Source: Pieris napi (Eukaryota > Arthropoda > Insecta > Lepidoptera > Pieridae). From it: a DNA stretch of 64,000 nt. The notes beneath the pieces were generated by a model, which was not told the DNA's origin, ran no database searches, and was given only the letters and a program-made list of their open reading frames with translations. Positions 38,601-53,600 of this stretch are shown piece by piece. The position numbers and the translations under genes are program-made. The stretch's first letter is position 1, and every line of letters starts with the position of its first letter. Location of the stretch: NCBI RefSeq assembly GCF_905475465.1, contig NC_062257.1, positions 2,542,001 through 2,606,000 of the forward strand. Reading direction: 5' to 3'.

Positions 38601-41600
38601 GCGCCACTGGCTCGATACTCGACGTCGTGCCGAGCCAAATTGATGCCATTCACGAACGCGCCAGCGAGCCGTTCCATTTGATCATTTTGAGTGTAGGCGT
38701 CGATAGCACCGGACGTGTTCATAATGAACTTCAATTCAGAAGATGAGTTTTATTTATCGGCCATAGCGATTTGTATAGTTTAAAAAAAAAGGAAGCCAAA
38801 AATAAAGTGGTGTAAGGATTGGTTGCTAAAAAGATCGCGACTCAGTCACATAAATTTAATAAAGGAATTGACTTTGGAGCCAACTGACTGGAGAAATTAT
38901 ATGCGAATGGATGAACCTACCTATTTTAAACTTTTGGAACTGAATAGAATATAGAAAAATAACAATAAAGCTATTTTCTCACTATTAAAATCATAATTTG
39001 GTCAAATAAAACATAAAATTAGTAAAAAGTATGTATCCTGAAGAGTGCTAGTTGATTAAAAAAATACTGTTTTTATTTTCTATGGTACTCAAAATACTTG
39101 TCAATTGAATTAAGCCACTATGGTTCTCATGGCCTGAAATAATAAACAGCTAGGTTATAATTATAAGTACTTACTTTATTAAACTCTTTCCTGAATGAGG
39201 CTCTTAGTGCCTGAAGTTTCTTTTTCACTGTGTCAATAGTGGCGTTAGGCGATTTGGTTTAATAAAAACTTAGCAAAACCTCTAATGCTGCATCGCGTTT
39301 TTGTTTATTGTAGTAATATATATCTGTTACATCCCACAAACACGTCAGGTCTCTAAACTTATAAATAAATTGTTTAACAAAGTCACGGTTTGTCATTATG
39401 AAAAAAATTTAAATTTACAATGCGTCACGTGCTTCTCGTCCAACGGCTAAACGCAAACAGAAATCAAAATGACGTGTTTGGCTCGCGAGTAACACCATTC
39501 ACGAGCGAGCAAACCGTACGGCACGATGGCTCAGACCGACCGGACCGTTGGTTTTCCGCATTTACGAGCGCGCCGCCTGCGTATTTACGCCGCGCTAATT
39601 GACTCGGCGCGATGGACTTTCGCGCAGTTGGAATTCCATCGCGCCGAGCCAATCCATTTGGACCGACAGTGTTTTCACATTCACGGACGAGTTTTGGAAC
39701 GACAGCGTGCCAAATGTATCGATGGATCGCCCGTGAATGGCCACCTTTATATCAGATCAGCATGACTTGCACAAACACACCCATATCTATATTAAACTAA
39801 GCGCCAAGCGTCTGAGATCATTCCAACGACGTCCCGCGTAACAAACGTTCGTCAAAATGGTTCCCGTGTCAATAACCGAGCCGGCCGTGCGGTCGTTCCT
39901 ATTCTACTCAGGTGTTTTAGGATTAAAAGTGCTGTCTATGGCATTTCTGACAGCCAGACAGAGGATGAAGAAGAAGGTGTTCGCAAATCCCGAGGACGCG
40001 GCCGCAAAGAAATCGGCGGTTGTTAAATTCGACGACGAAGATGTGGAGAGAGTGAGACGCGCGCATTTGAACGACCTTGAGAATATTCCCCTGTTCTGGG
40101 TGCTCGGCGGGTTGTACCTGACAACTGGACCGTCTGCGGCCACAGCAATAACCTTATTTAGACTATATACCGCCGGACGTATCCTACATACAATTGTCTA
40201 TGCTGTCACACCTTTGCCACAACCAGCGCGAGGCATTGCTTTTGGAGTTCCCATGATGATTACTTTATATATGGGAGTTACGGTGGCGTCACACTATTTA
40301 AGCGCCTTTTAATTACCAGTATGTATCCAGCTTTAGCATTTATTTTAAGTTATTAAATGTTTTTACACAACTGTTGATTATTTCGCTTCCCACATCGATA
40401 GACTACTGTCTCTCTTTAACGAAGCGTAAACACAACGTGATAGAAAGAGATGAGTATAAACTCAAACAAATAAACCGTTACACGATACAGCTATCTGTGT
40501 GTGCTATTTATTTGCTTTAAAGTATATATTATAACACGAAACCATGTATCTTAGTATTTTCATGCTTCGGGGAATACTTTTTTGTACGAAGTCTCAGAAA
40601 TTTACGATAAAAACAAATTCAATGTCAATATTTATCTACAAAACTGTCTTGACCTTCGAGTTATTGCGTCATCGCTTTAACGAATATTTTTCCTACATTA
40701 CGTATATGTAGTATGTACCTAAATTAATTGAACTTCTACATATTTCATGTATAAACAAAATAGATAATAAATTTTGTCATAAAGTTTTGCTTTTTCTACG
40801 TGTATCACAAATTAAATGCAATCAATTTCGCTTTTCTGATGACTGACCGTGACCCGTGTTGTATCGAGTTCGATACACCGTAATAAATTAAATTTATTCT
40901 CTGCTATGATAGCAATTGTACTTCCGTAAAGACCACGTGTCTTTAGGACCATCTTTTTAGGCACCAACAGATAAGTATCTATTAATATATGTATGTATAT
41001 ACTAGTGGACCCGACAGACGTTGTCCTGCATGATATTTCAAGCAATTAGTAAAGCAAAGTATGAAAGTACCGACTGCAGCGCCATCTGGCGGGCTGATTT
41101 GTGAATCTAAACCATTCCCAGATCCCCTTGAAGACACACAAAAAATTTCATCAAAATCGGTCCAGTCGTTTGAGAACGGTTCAGTGACATACACACTCAC
41201 AGAAGAATTATATATATAAAGATATATCTAAAGATTGTTCATTCGTGATGGATGCGTGAGCAGGTATTTCTTGAGGTCCCTTAAATTGTATTAGTCCGAC
41301 CCCTAAACGCCCTCATAGATTTGTGTGGGCTTATGTAATTTTTTACTACTGGTACAAATACGCCACGAAATGTACGCTGAGAAAGATTCACTCAAATACA
41401 TACACACAAACCTACTCAGAACTTCTCAATGTCTTATACGAACAGATATAATAAGTTAACGTAAAATTGTAAATACCGTTAGATTGTAATCTATCTCGCG
41501 AGATTATAAACTGTCGAAAGATTGTGAACTCAAGGTACTGCTTACAATTTAACGTATTATTATTCGGTAGATTATAATCTATCGAAGTGAAATCGTCAAA

Positions 41601-44600
41601 TTGTGAAACGGTCCGCACCTCGCGCGCTGATTGGTCGGCTTTATAGTAGACCGTTATATGTCCATAGAGTTAGGAATGAAACAAGGGTATCGGTCAAATA
41701 AAATGAATGCACTTCAAAAATTAGTATAGAACATTAGCTTTCTTTTTATTTTTTTGCAATTACATTTTTTACTTTTTTCATTATGCCCGCTGTAATAGTT
41801 TTGTAACTCTATGGTAAATTCTTCCGTTTCACAATTTGACGATTTCACTTCGATAGATTATAATCTACCGAATAATAATACGTTAAATTGTAAGCAGTAC
41901 GTTGAGTTCACAATTTTTCGACAGTTTACAATCTCGCGAGATAGATAACAATCTAACGGTTTTTACAATTTTACGTTGACATATATACAAACATATATGC
42001 GGCAAAGGTAATAATCAAATATTCTCTTAAAAATACCTTCCTTTGACAAACACATTACCATGAGCCCTCCTCCTCAATAGGCTCTATTCGAAAAGCTATT
42101 AAAGATTTTACGAGCTTTCTTTTCACATTACATCGCCGTTAATGGGTAAAGGAACAATGGTTTGTGAATCAGATATCACGCATCTGATATCAGATATTAC
42201 ATGACTCAGATATTTTAATGGCTATTTGTTTTCTAGATTGAGAAAATATTTTAATTCGACTGTGTTAGTGTCTATGGGTGTCAACTAACATCAACTGAAT
42301 TTCGTATTTCATATTTACGATACAAATACAGCCAAAATAGTTTTGACGTGATAACGTCTTTAAAATCGTTTTAGTCGGGTGACATGTTCAGAAACATGTG
42401 TCACACCAAAACCTCACGAGCGCGATCGCAGGTATTACGAGAGAGAGACGGACCGATCTCCCGTCTCATCTCGAGCGCTGCCAGTCATTCCGTGAATGTA
42501 TGAAGAAAAATGTATATCATAGTCGAATAAGTAAACTTGTCATTTTACACCCGAAATTTATCATCAAAAGTGTGAATAAAACTATAGATGTAATTTAAAA
42601 TTTGAAAAAATTGTTATCTTCATTAATTCCTTACTTCCCAAAAACTTATATCACCAATAAGACGTTATCACGTAAACATCTCGATCGTAAGCCTACTTTA
42701 CAAACAACCAATATTTTTTTTTAACTATAAGCAGTTTACTTTATCGTAAATTATGATATATATATATAATATATATGTTCCCGTAACCTAGTCATGGGGC
42801 TGTATATTTCACCAGGATCAAAAAACCCGACAAGTTATAAATTTGACGAAATTATTATATTTTTTTATGTAACAGGAGGCAAACGGGCTGGAGGCTCACC
42901 TGATATTAAGTAATGCCGCCACCCATGGACACTCACATTGCCAGAAGGCTCGCAAGTGCGTTGCCGGCCTTTGAAGAATTGGTACGCTCTTTTCTTGGAG
43001 TCGAATTGGTTCGGAAATACTTCAGTGGCCAGCTGTTTCCACATAGATGCGGCTACATTATTAGATGAACATCCTCATTTAGCAAAAAAAAATCCACTCC
43101 GAAGAAAAATATGTTTTTAAAAGAAAATAAAGTTTTTATCGATTCTTCTTTTTTTCACCTATGAAATACTTGCTAAGTGTACTCTTTTTGAAGAAAAAAT
43201 AGTTGGTCACAAGTAAATGTAAATGTATAATTAACAAAACTTCTTTTCTGACGTTCATAAGTGTTTACATATTATATAAATAAAGTTATTGACTGATTTT
43301 GAGTTAAATATAAAATGAATCGTGAAAAACCAAAAACTCGTTCCACCACGTCATGATTATTTTGACTATATCAAAGACAAAAAGAAATTAGAATTTCTTT
43401 AATTGCCTTTAATTATATAATAGGAGGCTCACCTTATGTTAGGTGATACATGGACACTCACATTGCCATAAGGCTCGCAAGTGCGTTGCCGGCCTTTAAG
43501 ACTTAGTACGCTCTTTTTTTGAAGGACATATATACATTTAGAAATACTATGATCATCGACGAATGAATTTAAATTTAGCACACACACTTTAGATTTGACG
43601 TCACTTATATTTTCGCTCTTAAATCTCATACTATTTCTTTCGTCTTTATTCAATTCTCTATTGGTCTAAGATCCCGCTATACAACGACCTTCACCGAGAT
43701 GCTTATTTAATGAAACTTATTTTATATTAAATTTAATATGTCAATAAATATAATCCATACGGGTTGCCTAGCAAATTTCAGTCCAGAGTATTTTAATTAA
43801 TATTAAAAAAAAAAAAATTTTAAACATTTCACCGGTTATTAGATAAATTCTATACCAATCGAAAGTATGAAGCCCATAGAATATGCAAACGTTAGGTTGT
43901 TGTTAATCAATTAATTTTTTATGTGACACTAAAGTATATATACATCTTTAGTATAAAAGAAGGTTATAGTGATACATATATAATACTACCCTGATTAAAA
44001 AAATTGATTGAAAAAAGTTCAAAAAATTTACTACATGCAAATTATATAAAAAATTTTTTTTTTTAAATATTAATTAAACATACTCTGGACTGAAATTTGC
44101 TAGGCAACCCATATGGATTATATTTATTGACATATTAAATTAAATTATAAAATAAGTTTCATTAAATAAGCATCTCGGTGAAGGTCGTTGTATAGCGGGA
44201 TCTTAGACCAACACACATTTTTACGATTTGACGTCACTTATATTTTCGCTCTTAAATCTCATACTATTTCTTTCGTCTTTATTCAATTCTCTATGCATTG
44301 TACATAGGAAATCTAAAAATAGCTGATGAAACGAGCCATCGGCCGCAAAAAGTAATCTATCCATGTTGACATTTGCCCTAGCTCCGTGCGGTTTTCCCTT
44401 TCTCTAGTATTTGCTTGAAATTGAAACGGGAATGCAAAGTATTAATCTAGTATTGATATGATTAAATCAGCCCTAAAATTTCTTTAGCTGTGGTATTTTA
44501 ATATTGTCTTTGATTGACATAACCTTTACACATTTAAAGAAAAAACTTTTTTTACCGGATTAAAGTTTTTTTAATGTTACATTTATAATAATTTATGTAT

Positions 44601-47600
44601 TATTATAAATGTAAATTTATAATAAACCATAACTTTAATCCGGTAAAAAAAGTTTTTTCTTTAAACGTGGTATTTTAGTTTATTAATTGCTTTTTAAATG
44701 TTATCTATAACCACAATGCCTGTCACATTATAACTAGTATACTAAATATACTTTTATTATAACTGCTAATAATATTAACTTTAATAATACCCACTAACTG
44801 ACGTGAGACTGATCTTAAATTAAATTATAATGATTCATGTGCACTTTTTATTATTAGGTATAATTTTTTTTTATGTGTCCTTTATTAGTTTGTTTTTTTT
44901 TGTACCTGTTTAGTTTCTTTATCTCAACAACTATATGTAATACATGTATTTTTGCACTTCTTGCCTACCTTATGTAACTCAATTTTTTTTTTTCTTTTCT
45001 CACAGTGGTTGCCTGGAAGAGATCGCTCGAAAGCGATAAGGCCGCCAGTTGCTCTCCTTTTTATTTAATTATGTCAATTGTACTATATTTATGTATATGC
45101 AACGAATAATAATAATTGTAGTCAAATATTGGTAAAGTTTTAAATAAATTATAAGTCTTTCACTCTCACGTCACTACATACAGAAAGAGTTCGTCATTAC
45201 TATAACCAACATTAAATGTTATTTGCTAATTCTTTTCTTCATTTCTTTCGTCTAACCTATGTGCGGTGGTTTACATGTTGTAAAAATTTACTGGCAATTC
45301 AAAAAGGTGACGGACTATTACCATATTCTACGTTTTTGATTTGAAAACTGGCAGTAAATGTAAATGTTTAAATAATTCGTCCATAATGTTTGGGTGTGTT
45401 TTTACAACACGATCCCCAAGCGAGCTGTATTGTGTGAAGCACGTGCGGGGGATACCTAACAATATGCTAGCGGTCATAGCGAAAAGGCTGGATTTGCCCT
45501 AACATTGCATTGGCCTTGCAGGAACATACTATTGGGAAAGATACATGGAAAGGGTTGGCCAAGAGGCCTTATCCAACTAACATATTACTACTAACATTTA
45601 GGTATAAGTAAATGATAACAGAGATAAGATTAACAACCAAAGTAGAGGACATTATAAAGTAAATAAGGGAATTGAAATGGCGCTGGACCGGGCACATGAC
45701 GAGAGATAGCAGGTTGAAATGAACAATTATTACAGAATGGCAACCACGAGATAGAAAGAGAAAAAGAGGAAGACAGAGAAAGAGGTGGCTAGACGATGGA
45801 CAAGAAGAGCTAACATTAGAAAAGAATGGACGTAGCTGGAAGAGTGCGTGTGTCACAGGCTACGCTGATCACCAAAACCGGCAAAAGATGTATTAGATTA
45901 AGTTAGATTATGTAACTTAAACAAGTGTTTATACATGTTATACTGGTTGTCAGCAAAGGCTTAATAATAAATAGCAACACTTGAAATGGAACTCAAGAAA
46001 ATGGAAATAATCTTTTTATATATAATTCTTCTGTGAGTGTGTAGGTCACTAAACTTCTCTCAAACGACTGGACCGATTTTGATGAAATTTTTTGTGTGTG
46101 TTCAAGGGAATGGGAATGGTTTAGATTCACAAATCAGCCCGCCAGATGGCGCTGCAGTCGGTACTTTCATACTTTGCTTTACTAATTGCTTGAAATATTA
46201 TGCAGGACAACGTTTGTCGGGTCCACTAGTAATATTTAAATATTCTGTATCACCAAATCTTTCACGTGTAGTTATCTAGTACTTGACATATAAAGACATT
46301 CAAATTTGTCAGTCGATAGCACCTGGCACCGTTTGATTGATTGGGCGGTCGTGAACATTCGCCAAGCCAAGTTTGACAAATCTATATTACAACTATTGGA
46401 TGGTGCTGGATTTGTAACACATCGTTAAATCGAGTTATAATCTAATAACCCTTTATATATAAAAAAAAATGTGTGTGTACAAAGTACACATGTCAGAAGT
46501 GAAACTTCTTAGGCAAGCAAATTTTTAAGTCTTGTTCATATTAATACAAATCTAAAACTTTAGATTTCCAACACCTAGAGGGCGGGAAAAAGGAAGATAT
46601 GCTAGGAATTTAATTGACATTAAAATATTAAAAGTGTCGAAAATTTGTTTTATAAATTTATTTCTTCGACAGTAAAAACACGTGGCATTTTAATTTACAA
46701 TTTGTCATGAGATTTCAATAAATTATTCTGCATAATTTATAAATTTTAATTTTAAAATATAATTTCCATAACGTAATTCGCCCTTCTCATTCTCTCTCAA
46801 TCGGTCTCAATCGCTCTCTCCCTTTTCTTGGACAAAATCGCTGCACATCTTCGTGACGCTAATATCATTATTATTGCGTTTCATCCGTAAAAAATTACCC
46901 TCATGCACCTAAACAAGTTGCACTTCAAAAATTAGTACCATTTTGACTAAAGTTTTCATCTTTCGTTGCATCACACACATAATATACCTGGAGAATCTAT
47001 GCGAACAAATAGTTCAGCAACTTCAAATCTATATATATAAAAATGAAACCCGTTTTCCGTTGTCACGACATAACATGAAAACGGCTTGACTGATTTGTCT
47101 CATTTTTTTTAATAATATTCCTTGAAGTACGAGGATGGTTCTTACGGAGAGAAAAATAAAAAAAATTGAGTAAAAAAAGTCTAAAAACAACACTATATAC
47201 AATACTCTATATTCCCATACAAAAGATTCATAATAATACTTAAAAGTCAATTTAATACCATATCATAAAGTTCAAGTGTCAGTGGAGGGGTTCCGGGAAG
47301 GTAAATTTTTATTTTTTGACATAATGTATTTGTTGTTTTATGTATTTGTTCCGGTGTCCCGAATAGCAGAATAAATATTAAAAAATAATAAAGAATCGAC
47401 TGTAAGGCGGTACGATGTTCGCCAGGCCAGCTAGTAAGAAATAAAATGAAATATTTTGCCAGCCATGAGCACCGGGTGGTTGGGCATACCATGGGATATA
47501 GTCCCAACAAATCAAAGAACATACAATTCTATAATAAGTCTCTTTCGCATTAGGGTACTTAGTATAAAAAAAAATGGCGCTACAAACATTAGTTCTAGGC

Positions 47601-50600
47601 CTCAGATTTCTGTATCAGCTTCATGATCATTTGTTAATCTAATGGGCAAGTAGGTGATCAGCCTCCTGTGCCTGACACACGCCGTCTACTTTTTGGGTTG
47701 GCAAGCCGGTTTCCTCACGATGTTTTACTTCAACTTTCGAGCGAATGTTAAATGCGCACATAGAAAGTCCATTGGTGCACAGAAGGTGATCGAACCTACG
47801 ACCTCAGAGATGTGAGTCACACGCTGGCCACTAGGCCAATAGAAGAGACAGAGTGACACGGCCACACTGAAGACAAGTTTTAGCGTGACTTCTGTATCTC
47901 AAAAACGTTTGAAACGATTTGACATAAGTTGCAACTTTGATCTTTGATTTCCGTACGAGCAAGTGTTTCGTATATATATGTCACCGTAAAATTGTAAAAA
48001 CCGTTAGATTGTAATCTATCTCGCGAGATTATAAACTGTCGAAAGATTGTGAACCTGAACGAACTGCTTACAAATTAACGTATTATTATTCGGTAGTTAT
48101 ATGAAATTGTTGGGAAGTAAAATTAATCTGTAACTGACCAAAGAAGTTTGAATGATAACTAAGTTAGTGTAGTACAATCTACCGAATAATAATACGTTAA
48201 ATTGTAAGCAGTACGCTGAGGTTCACAATCTTTCGACAGTTTATAATCTCGCGAGATAGATTACAATCTAACGGTGTTTACAATTTTACGTTAACATATA
48301 TATTTTTTTAATGGCTCTGGCACGGTTTGTGCATTAGCCAGCGTCAAGTAAAAGATTTTTATAATTCGTGCTTGCCTTAGAAATTCGACCGTGTCCTCCA
48401 TGTACGGTTTAAGCACTCGCCCGGTACCGCACAACCCTCCCAAAGGCCGAGAACAAATTTAAATTAAATTAAAACTTGCCCTCGAACCGGGAATCGAACC
48501 CGGTACCCCTCACCTAGCTGCCACTTAATAAGACCGCTAGGCTATGAGGCCCCTGTTTCGTATATTAGTTTACAGTTACTCAGTTATTTATAAATTTAAA
48601 ATAACTTGAACCTTACCTTAGTGAATAGGTCACAGGAAATTGTATGAAAAACTTTTCCATAAATGCAAATATCTTTCCCAACGTCGAAGTCTTTCCAATG
48701 CCAACATTCCCCGAGGTCATTCTTAGGAATCTTCCCACGCTTCACCATTCTGCCTTGCCACAGACCCGAGTTCTGAAAATATATTTAATTGGTAAACTTG
48801 ACAACTGATATAGCTTAATAGCCAAGCTATAAAGATGGAAAGATCGAAGAAGATATAAATTAGCCGCTCCTTCCTTACGTCTTTATCCTTCTGTGTTATC
48901 TATCTATCTATTATTTAGCTTATAAGCTCATACAAAGCAAACGCCGCTTTGAATAAAAAAAAACACCTTTATAGCCAACATGTATACATATTACAGACAG
49001 ACTGACATACATGTATGTCAGTCTCTCTGATCGTTTAGTAAAGGTCGGTTATCGAAAGCTGGCGGGTTCACAGTACTCACACTAATGCAATTTCACATAC
49101 AGTATGTTTCAAAATATGATTTTTTTGCCATTCTATACATTTTAGTCCACTCATACACGACGGACATGATTGTATTTCAGTTTGACATCACGTCTCGCGC
49201 TTATTCACAGACACTACACAAGAACAAAGTGTAAATGTGTTGAAGCCGCCAGCTTTAGTTAACATTAAACATACCTATCTATATATATGATTATAACAAA
49301 ATCTCATTATTAAAATGTGAATTTTATTTTAGACTTTAGCCAACAATAAACTTTTTACGAAAAGAACCAATTCATAGAAGACAGGAATTGGTGTAATTAT
49401 ATTTTTTATTAATAATATATGTTCTAATAGATTTGATGTGTATGTGTGTGTAAAAGTTGTGAAGTCATATTTTCTTGTATATTTTAAGCATACATGTTAT
49501 ATTATATTCCATTATAAAAGTAATTGACTAAGCAATATAAACATGTTTTATTTATTTTTCTTTCAAATCACTTGTCACAGACTGCTATATTTCCAACACA
49601 AACAGCGTTTGCTTTGCCAATAAGTCTACCGGAAGATGCTTTGCTGCAAAAGTGACTGTTAAAACTCGTTTCTATTGACAAATGTTCCTTTCTACGCTGC
49701 AACATCGGTTTTAATTGCAACGCTTTTGATGAGACGTGGTTCGTATAGTTACTTTACTAATAATCCAAATTAGCAATATACAATAATATTTAAATTTAGA
49801 ACAAGATCATGATTTAGTTTTAATTACGAAGTTTCACACTCAAGAATTTTAGGAAGTTTGATTGGATATTTGATTTTAGACTTGCTGGTTTCCTCACGAT
49901 GTTTTCCCCCATCGAAGGAGCAAGTATACAATTCACGGGACGTAGTCGTTTAGGCGACGCAAGTTTAGTGGACGAGAATAGCCTGTCGAAAAGTATCCAA
50001 TTTTTAAAAGGCCGGCACCGCACTCGCGAGCCCTCTGGCATTGAGAGTGTCCATGGGCGGCGGTATCACTTAACATCAGGTGAGACTCCTGCCCGTTTGC
50101 CCCCCGTCCTATAAAAAAAGAAAAAAAGAAAGTCTATTGTGATTTGTGCTCATGACATACCTTGAAAATAAAGCTGATTTTGCCCAAATTGGTTCTAGAA
50201 CCTTAATTACAATCTATATGTTACATTTAGAGCCTTATCACACTGGCGATTAGCGAGCGATTTAAAAGCGACGCGACTGCGTAGCGTGGACGCCGTGACG
50301 AGGACGCGGCGTACGTTACGCGTTTTGTTCTGTCAGTAGCAAAATGGATTCTGACGAGGAAACAATTCTGCTGGCTTTGTTATATTATTTTTTTGTTTGA
50401 TCCCATATAACACGATGATTTTGAATATCAAGTATATATAACTCGATATTATAGTTATTATCTTACGACGTCGCTATTATTTGATGATGCGTCCGTTCAA
50501 ACTCGCGTCTTTCTTACGACTAACTGACTAGTGACAGAGATGGGGCTAGGTGGGCGAGTGTACAAAATGGCGTAAGCGCCGCGACGACGCTGCGCAACCG

Positions 50601-53600
50601 CGTCCCTTTCAAATCGCTCGCAAATCGTCAGTGTTATAAGGCCCTTAACGATGATTCATACAGTAACATACTGGCATATGTTTTAGACACAAAAGTTTTA
50701 CAAAATTAACCAAATAATGGCGGCTGTGACATACAATAATAATAGTATACATATATAATAATGTTGACATACAATAGTAATTCTCATACAAATTTGTTGT
50801 TGAATGAGATGAAACCATTATCGCCACTCGATTATTATACAGTATTCGAGTTTATTTATTCTTTCATCCACAAGATTTAAAAAATATTTTTCGAAGTTCA
50901 CATTTACTATAGTCTAACCAATTGCAACAACTTTTTTTAGATTCTACCCTCATTTAGTTTTATAAACAACTAGCAAACTCGGCGAACTCCGTTTCGCCAC
51001 CAGATGGCTTCGTTTTATGTAACATTTCGTTTGGTGATCCCGTTTTTTTGTTGAACCTCACGGAGCCCGAGACCTTTCCAACGATTGCAAAACCGTGGAA
51101 ATCGGTTCGTGCGTTCTGGAGTTATAGCGTCAGGAAGGAAAACCCGACTTATTTTTATATAGTAGATAAAAATATAACCCGTATAAATATCTAATGACAA
51201 ACAACCTAACCAATTTGTTAAATACATTGGAAGGAACTAGCGTTTAAGATCTGGGCCTAGTTTAATCGCTAGTGCACATAGAATTATTTTATGTACGAGG
51301 TTGACCAAAATTAATAGTGAAAACACAACGATTCGTTGCATATTGTATGTTTATAACCTTTAGAATGTAAGTACCAAATGTTTTTTCGTCAAATTAAGTG
51401 ATTTTTATTTTTTATTTATTATTTTATTTATTGATTGCTATTGCAAACGTTTGCATTTGAGGCTAGTAGTAGGCTCTACATAACAAAGCCAGTGCCATAT
51501 TCATTCAAAGTCAGATTCTATAGACAAATGCCTGCTCATTTGCTAGCTGTATGAACGAAGCATTCATCTACAATGTAAAATACACCTTAATACCAAGAGA
51601 TAAAGATTAATTTCTCGTGAAGTGCCAGTAATATTGAATTACTACGAGCCCTGTATCAAACACAATTCTAAGATGTTTTGCATGTAATTTCTTTAACCTT
51701 GTTACAGCCTCCAAGACTATCTCATTTGGTTAATAACTTTAATAGCGAATCTAATAATCGGCAAAATTCAAACCCAAATTTTTATTGATCACAGATATTA
51801 TGTGTGTTACGTTAGCTATTGCAATGCTATGGTGTTCTGTGAGCATGTAATGCTGCAGCTGCTGCTGAGCGATTGAGGGAGAGGTCTGGAGTAGACCAGC
51901 TGGTGGTTCAAGGCTCTCGAGTGGCCTGGAACCGCAGGTCTTGATTAATCTTAGCGGATACAAGCTCTTGGGTCAAATGTCTTGGCAAAGCCCGTCCAAA
52001 ATATTTTGTATTTTTGAAGTTATACTTCTTTTGGCGCGTTAGGGAAAAATGATGAGAGCAAATTTTTACGACGCGCACACCGTCACAAAAAACCGACACC
52101 CTGAAGTTAGCATAGTCAACATATTAAAATAAAAAATGTCCATTTCTTTAATTATGTAGAAATCATTTTTTTGTCATATTTAAATAAACTTTATTTAACT
52201 AGATAATGCTTTATAATAAAACTTTCAATGTATTAAATCCCTTTTTTCTATTGTTAGTGTTGTTTCTTCTACAATCGTAGAATAAGGCGAAAGATACAAT
52301 TTTTTAAAATATTTTTATCTTGTTACGCCAAAGAAGTATGTAAGTAACTTCTAACGCGTGTACACACACATGTTTTTTTAATACATAAGTTATCTCTTAT
52401 GAAATGTTTAAACCCAGTTTTATATAAACGGTTATAAAGCTAATATACAAAAGGCATTTCTGAATGAGCAATTAAAAGAATGCGTTTCATTGTCCATATT
52501 ATGAATGCCTCTTGCCATTCCATGCCAACACAATGGCAACACTCAGTTTTAGTATTTATAAATGCAATTTCTAGGTTATTTAGTGAGAAAAAAATCTATT
52601 TGCCCACTGAAGTATTTCCGAACCAATTCAACTTAGGGTCCTTCAAGAAAAGAGCGTACCAATACTTGAAAGACCGCCAACTCACTTACGAGCCTTCTCG
52701 CAATGTGAGTGTCTATGGGCGGCGGTATCACTTAACTTCAGGTGAGCCTGCCCGTTTGCCTCCTATTACATAATAAAAATCAGTTGCGCTACAACCTTTT
52801 TCGGTCTGGGCCTCAGATATCTGCTTGAAGATTTGTCAATCTAATAGGCATGTAGATGAGACACCTGTGCCTGACACACGCTGTCGATTTTTTGAGTGTA
52901 AGGCAAGACGATTTCCTCACGATGTTTTCCTTCACCGTTCGACCGAATGTTAAATGCGCACATAGAAAATCCATTGGTGCAACTCGTAGCCTAACATCAG
53001 ATGATCTTCTGCATGTTTGCCTCTGTTCTATATAAAATGTCAAAGTACTTGCCACGGAGGAATAAAACAAATGAATACATAGGTTAGTTGTGTACTGTGG
53101 TTTTGACGTTATGACCAATGTTCTTCAAAATATGGTTTATCCTCTGGTTTATTAGTAACTCCAGTAGGTTTAACGAATTAAGTTAAATTGTCGAAAAGAG
53201 GGCGTCCAAAAATTACGTGAGATGTTTTTTTAAATTTTCTGTGACTCCCTCCCTCCCTGGTGAGATGTCATGAGGTTTTATTCAACCCCCTCCCCCATCC
53301 CCCAATCTCACGTGAGATTTTTCAAAATGTGGGTTTCTTACCTAAACGCGTTGGATTGTTATTGTAAAAAGAAAAAAAAATTGCTTCGTGCTTTTATTTA
53401 CGACTAAAAGTGAAATGTTGAGCGTTTAGGTATGGAGTTAGCGGGAAGTTGCAGAGATGGCCTTTAGGGTCAACCGTTTTCCTAATTTTTTTTTTCAATC
53501 AGAAAAATTTGCGTGATATTTGCCGAGACCCCCCCCCTCTCTCCAACGTAAGATTAAATGAGATTTGAATCGACCCCCTCCCCCCCTTAAACACCTCACG

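Larger units (their letters stand above)
38577..39746. mobile_element. Decayed PIF/Harbinger transposon between the two MGST genes
   Basis: TIRs AGGTGGCCATTCACGG and CCGTGAATGGCCACCT, with TTA at 38574..38576 and 39747..39749. Near both ends the motif CATTCACGnnCG recurs (e.g. 38652, 39492, 39681), probably as transposase binding sites. Inside are remnants of both PIF genes on opposite strands: a transposase N terminus and a MADF protein. Its right end lies about 110 bp upstream of the second MGST start codon. Confidence 0.92.

Noticed and set aside
39761..39772. Possible antioxidant response element (TGACTTGCA) upstream of the second MGST gene
   Set aside because: The core needs TGAC, three bases, then GC. 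Here the spacing is two, so it does not fit the consensus.
48480..48553. tRNA-like sequence on the minus strand
   Set aside because: It has good A and B boxes but no proper cloverleaf acceptor stem, and it continues into a SINE body, so it is a SINE head and not a tRNA gene.
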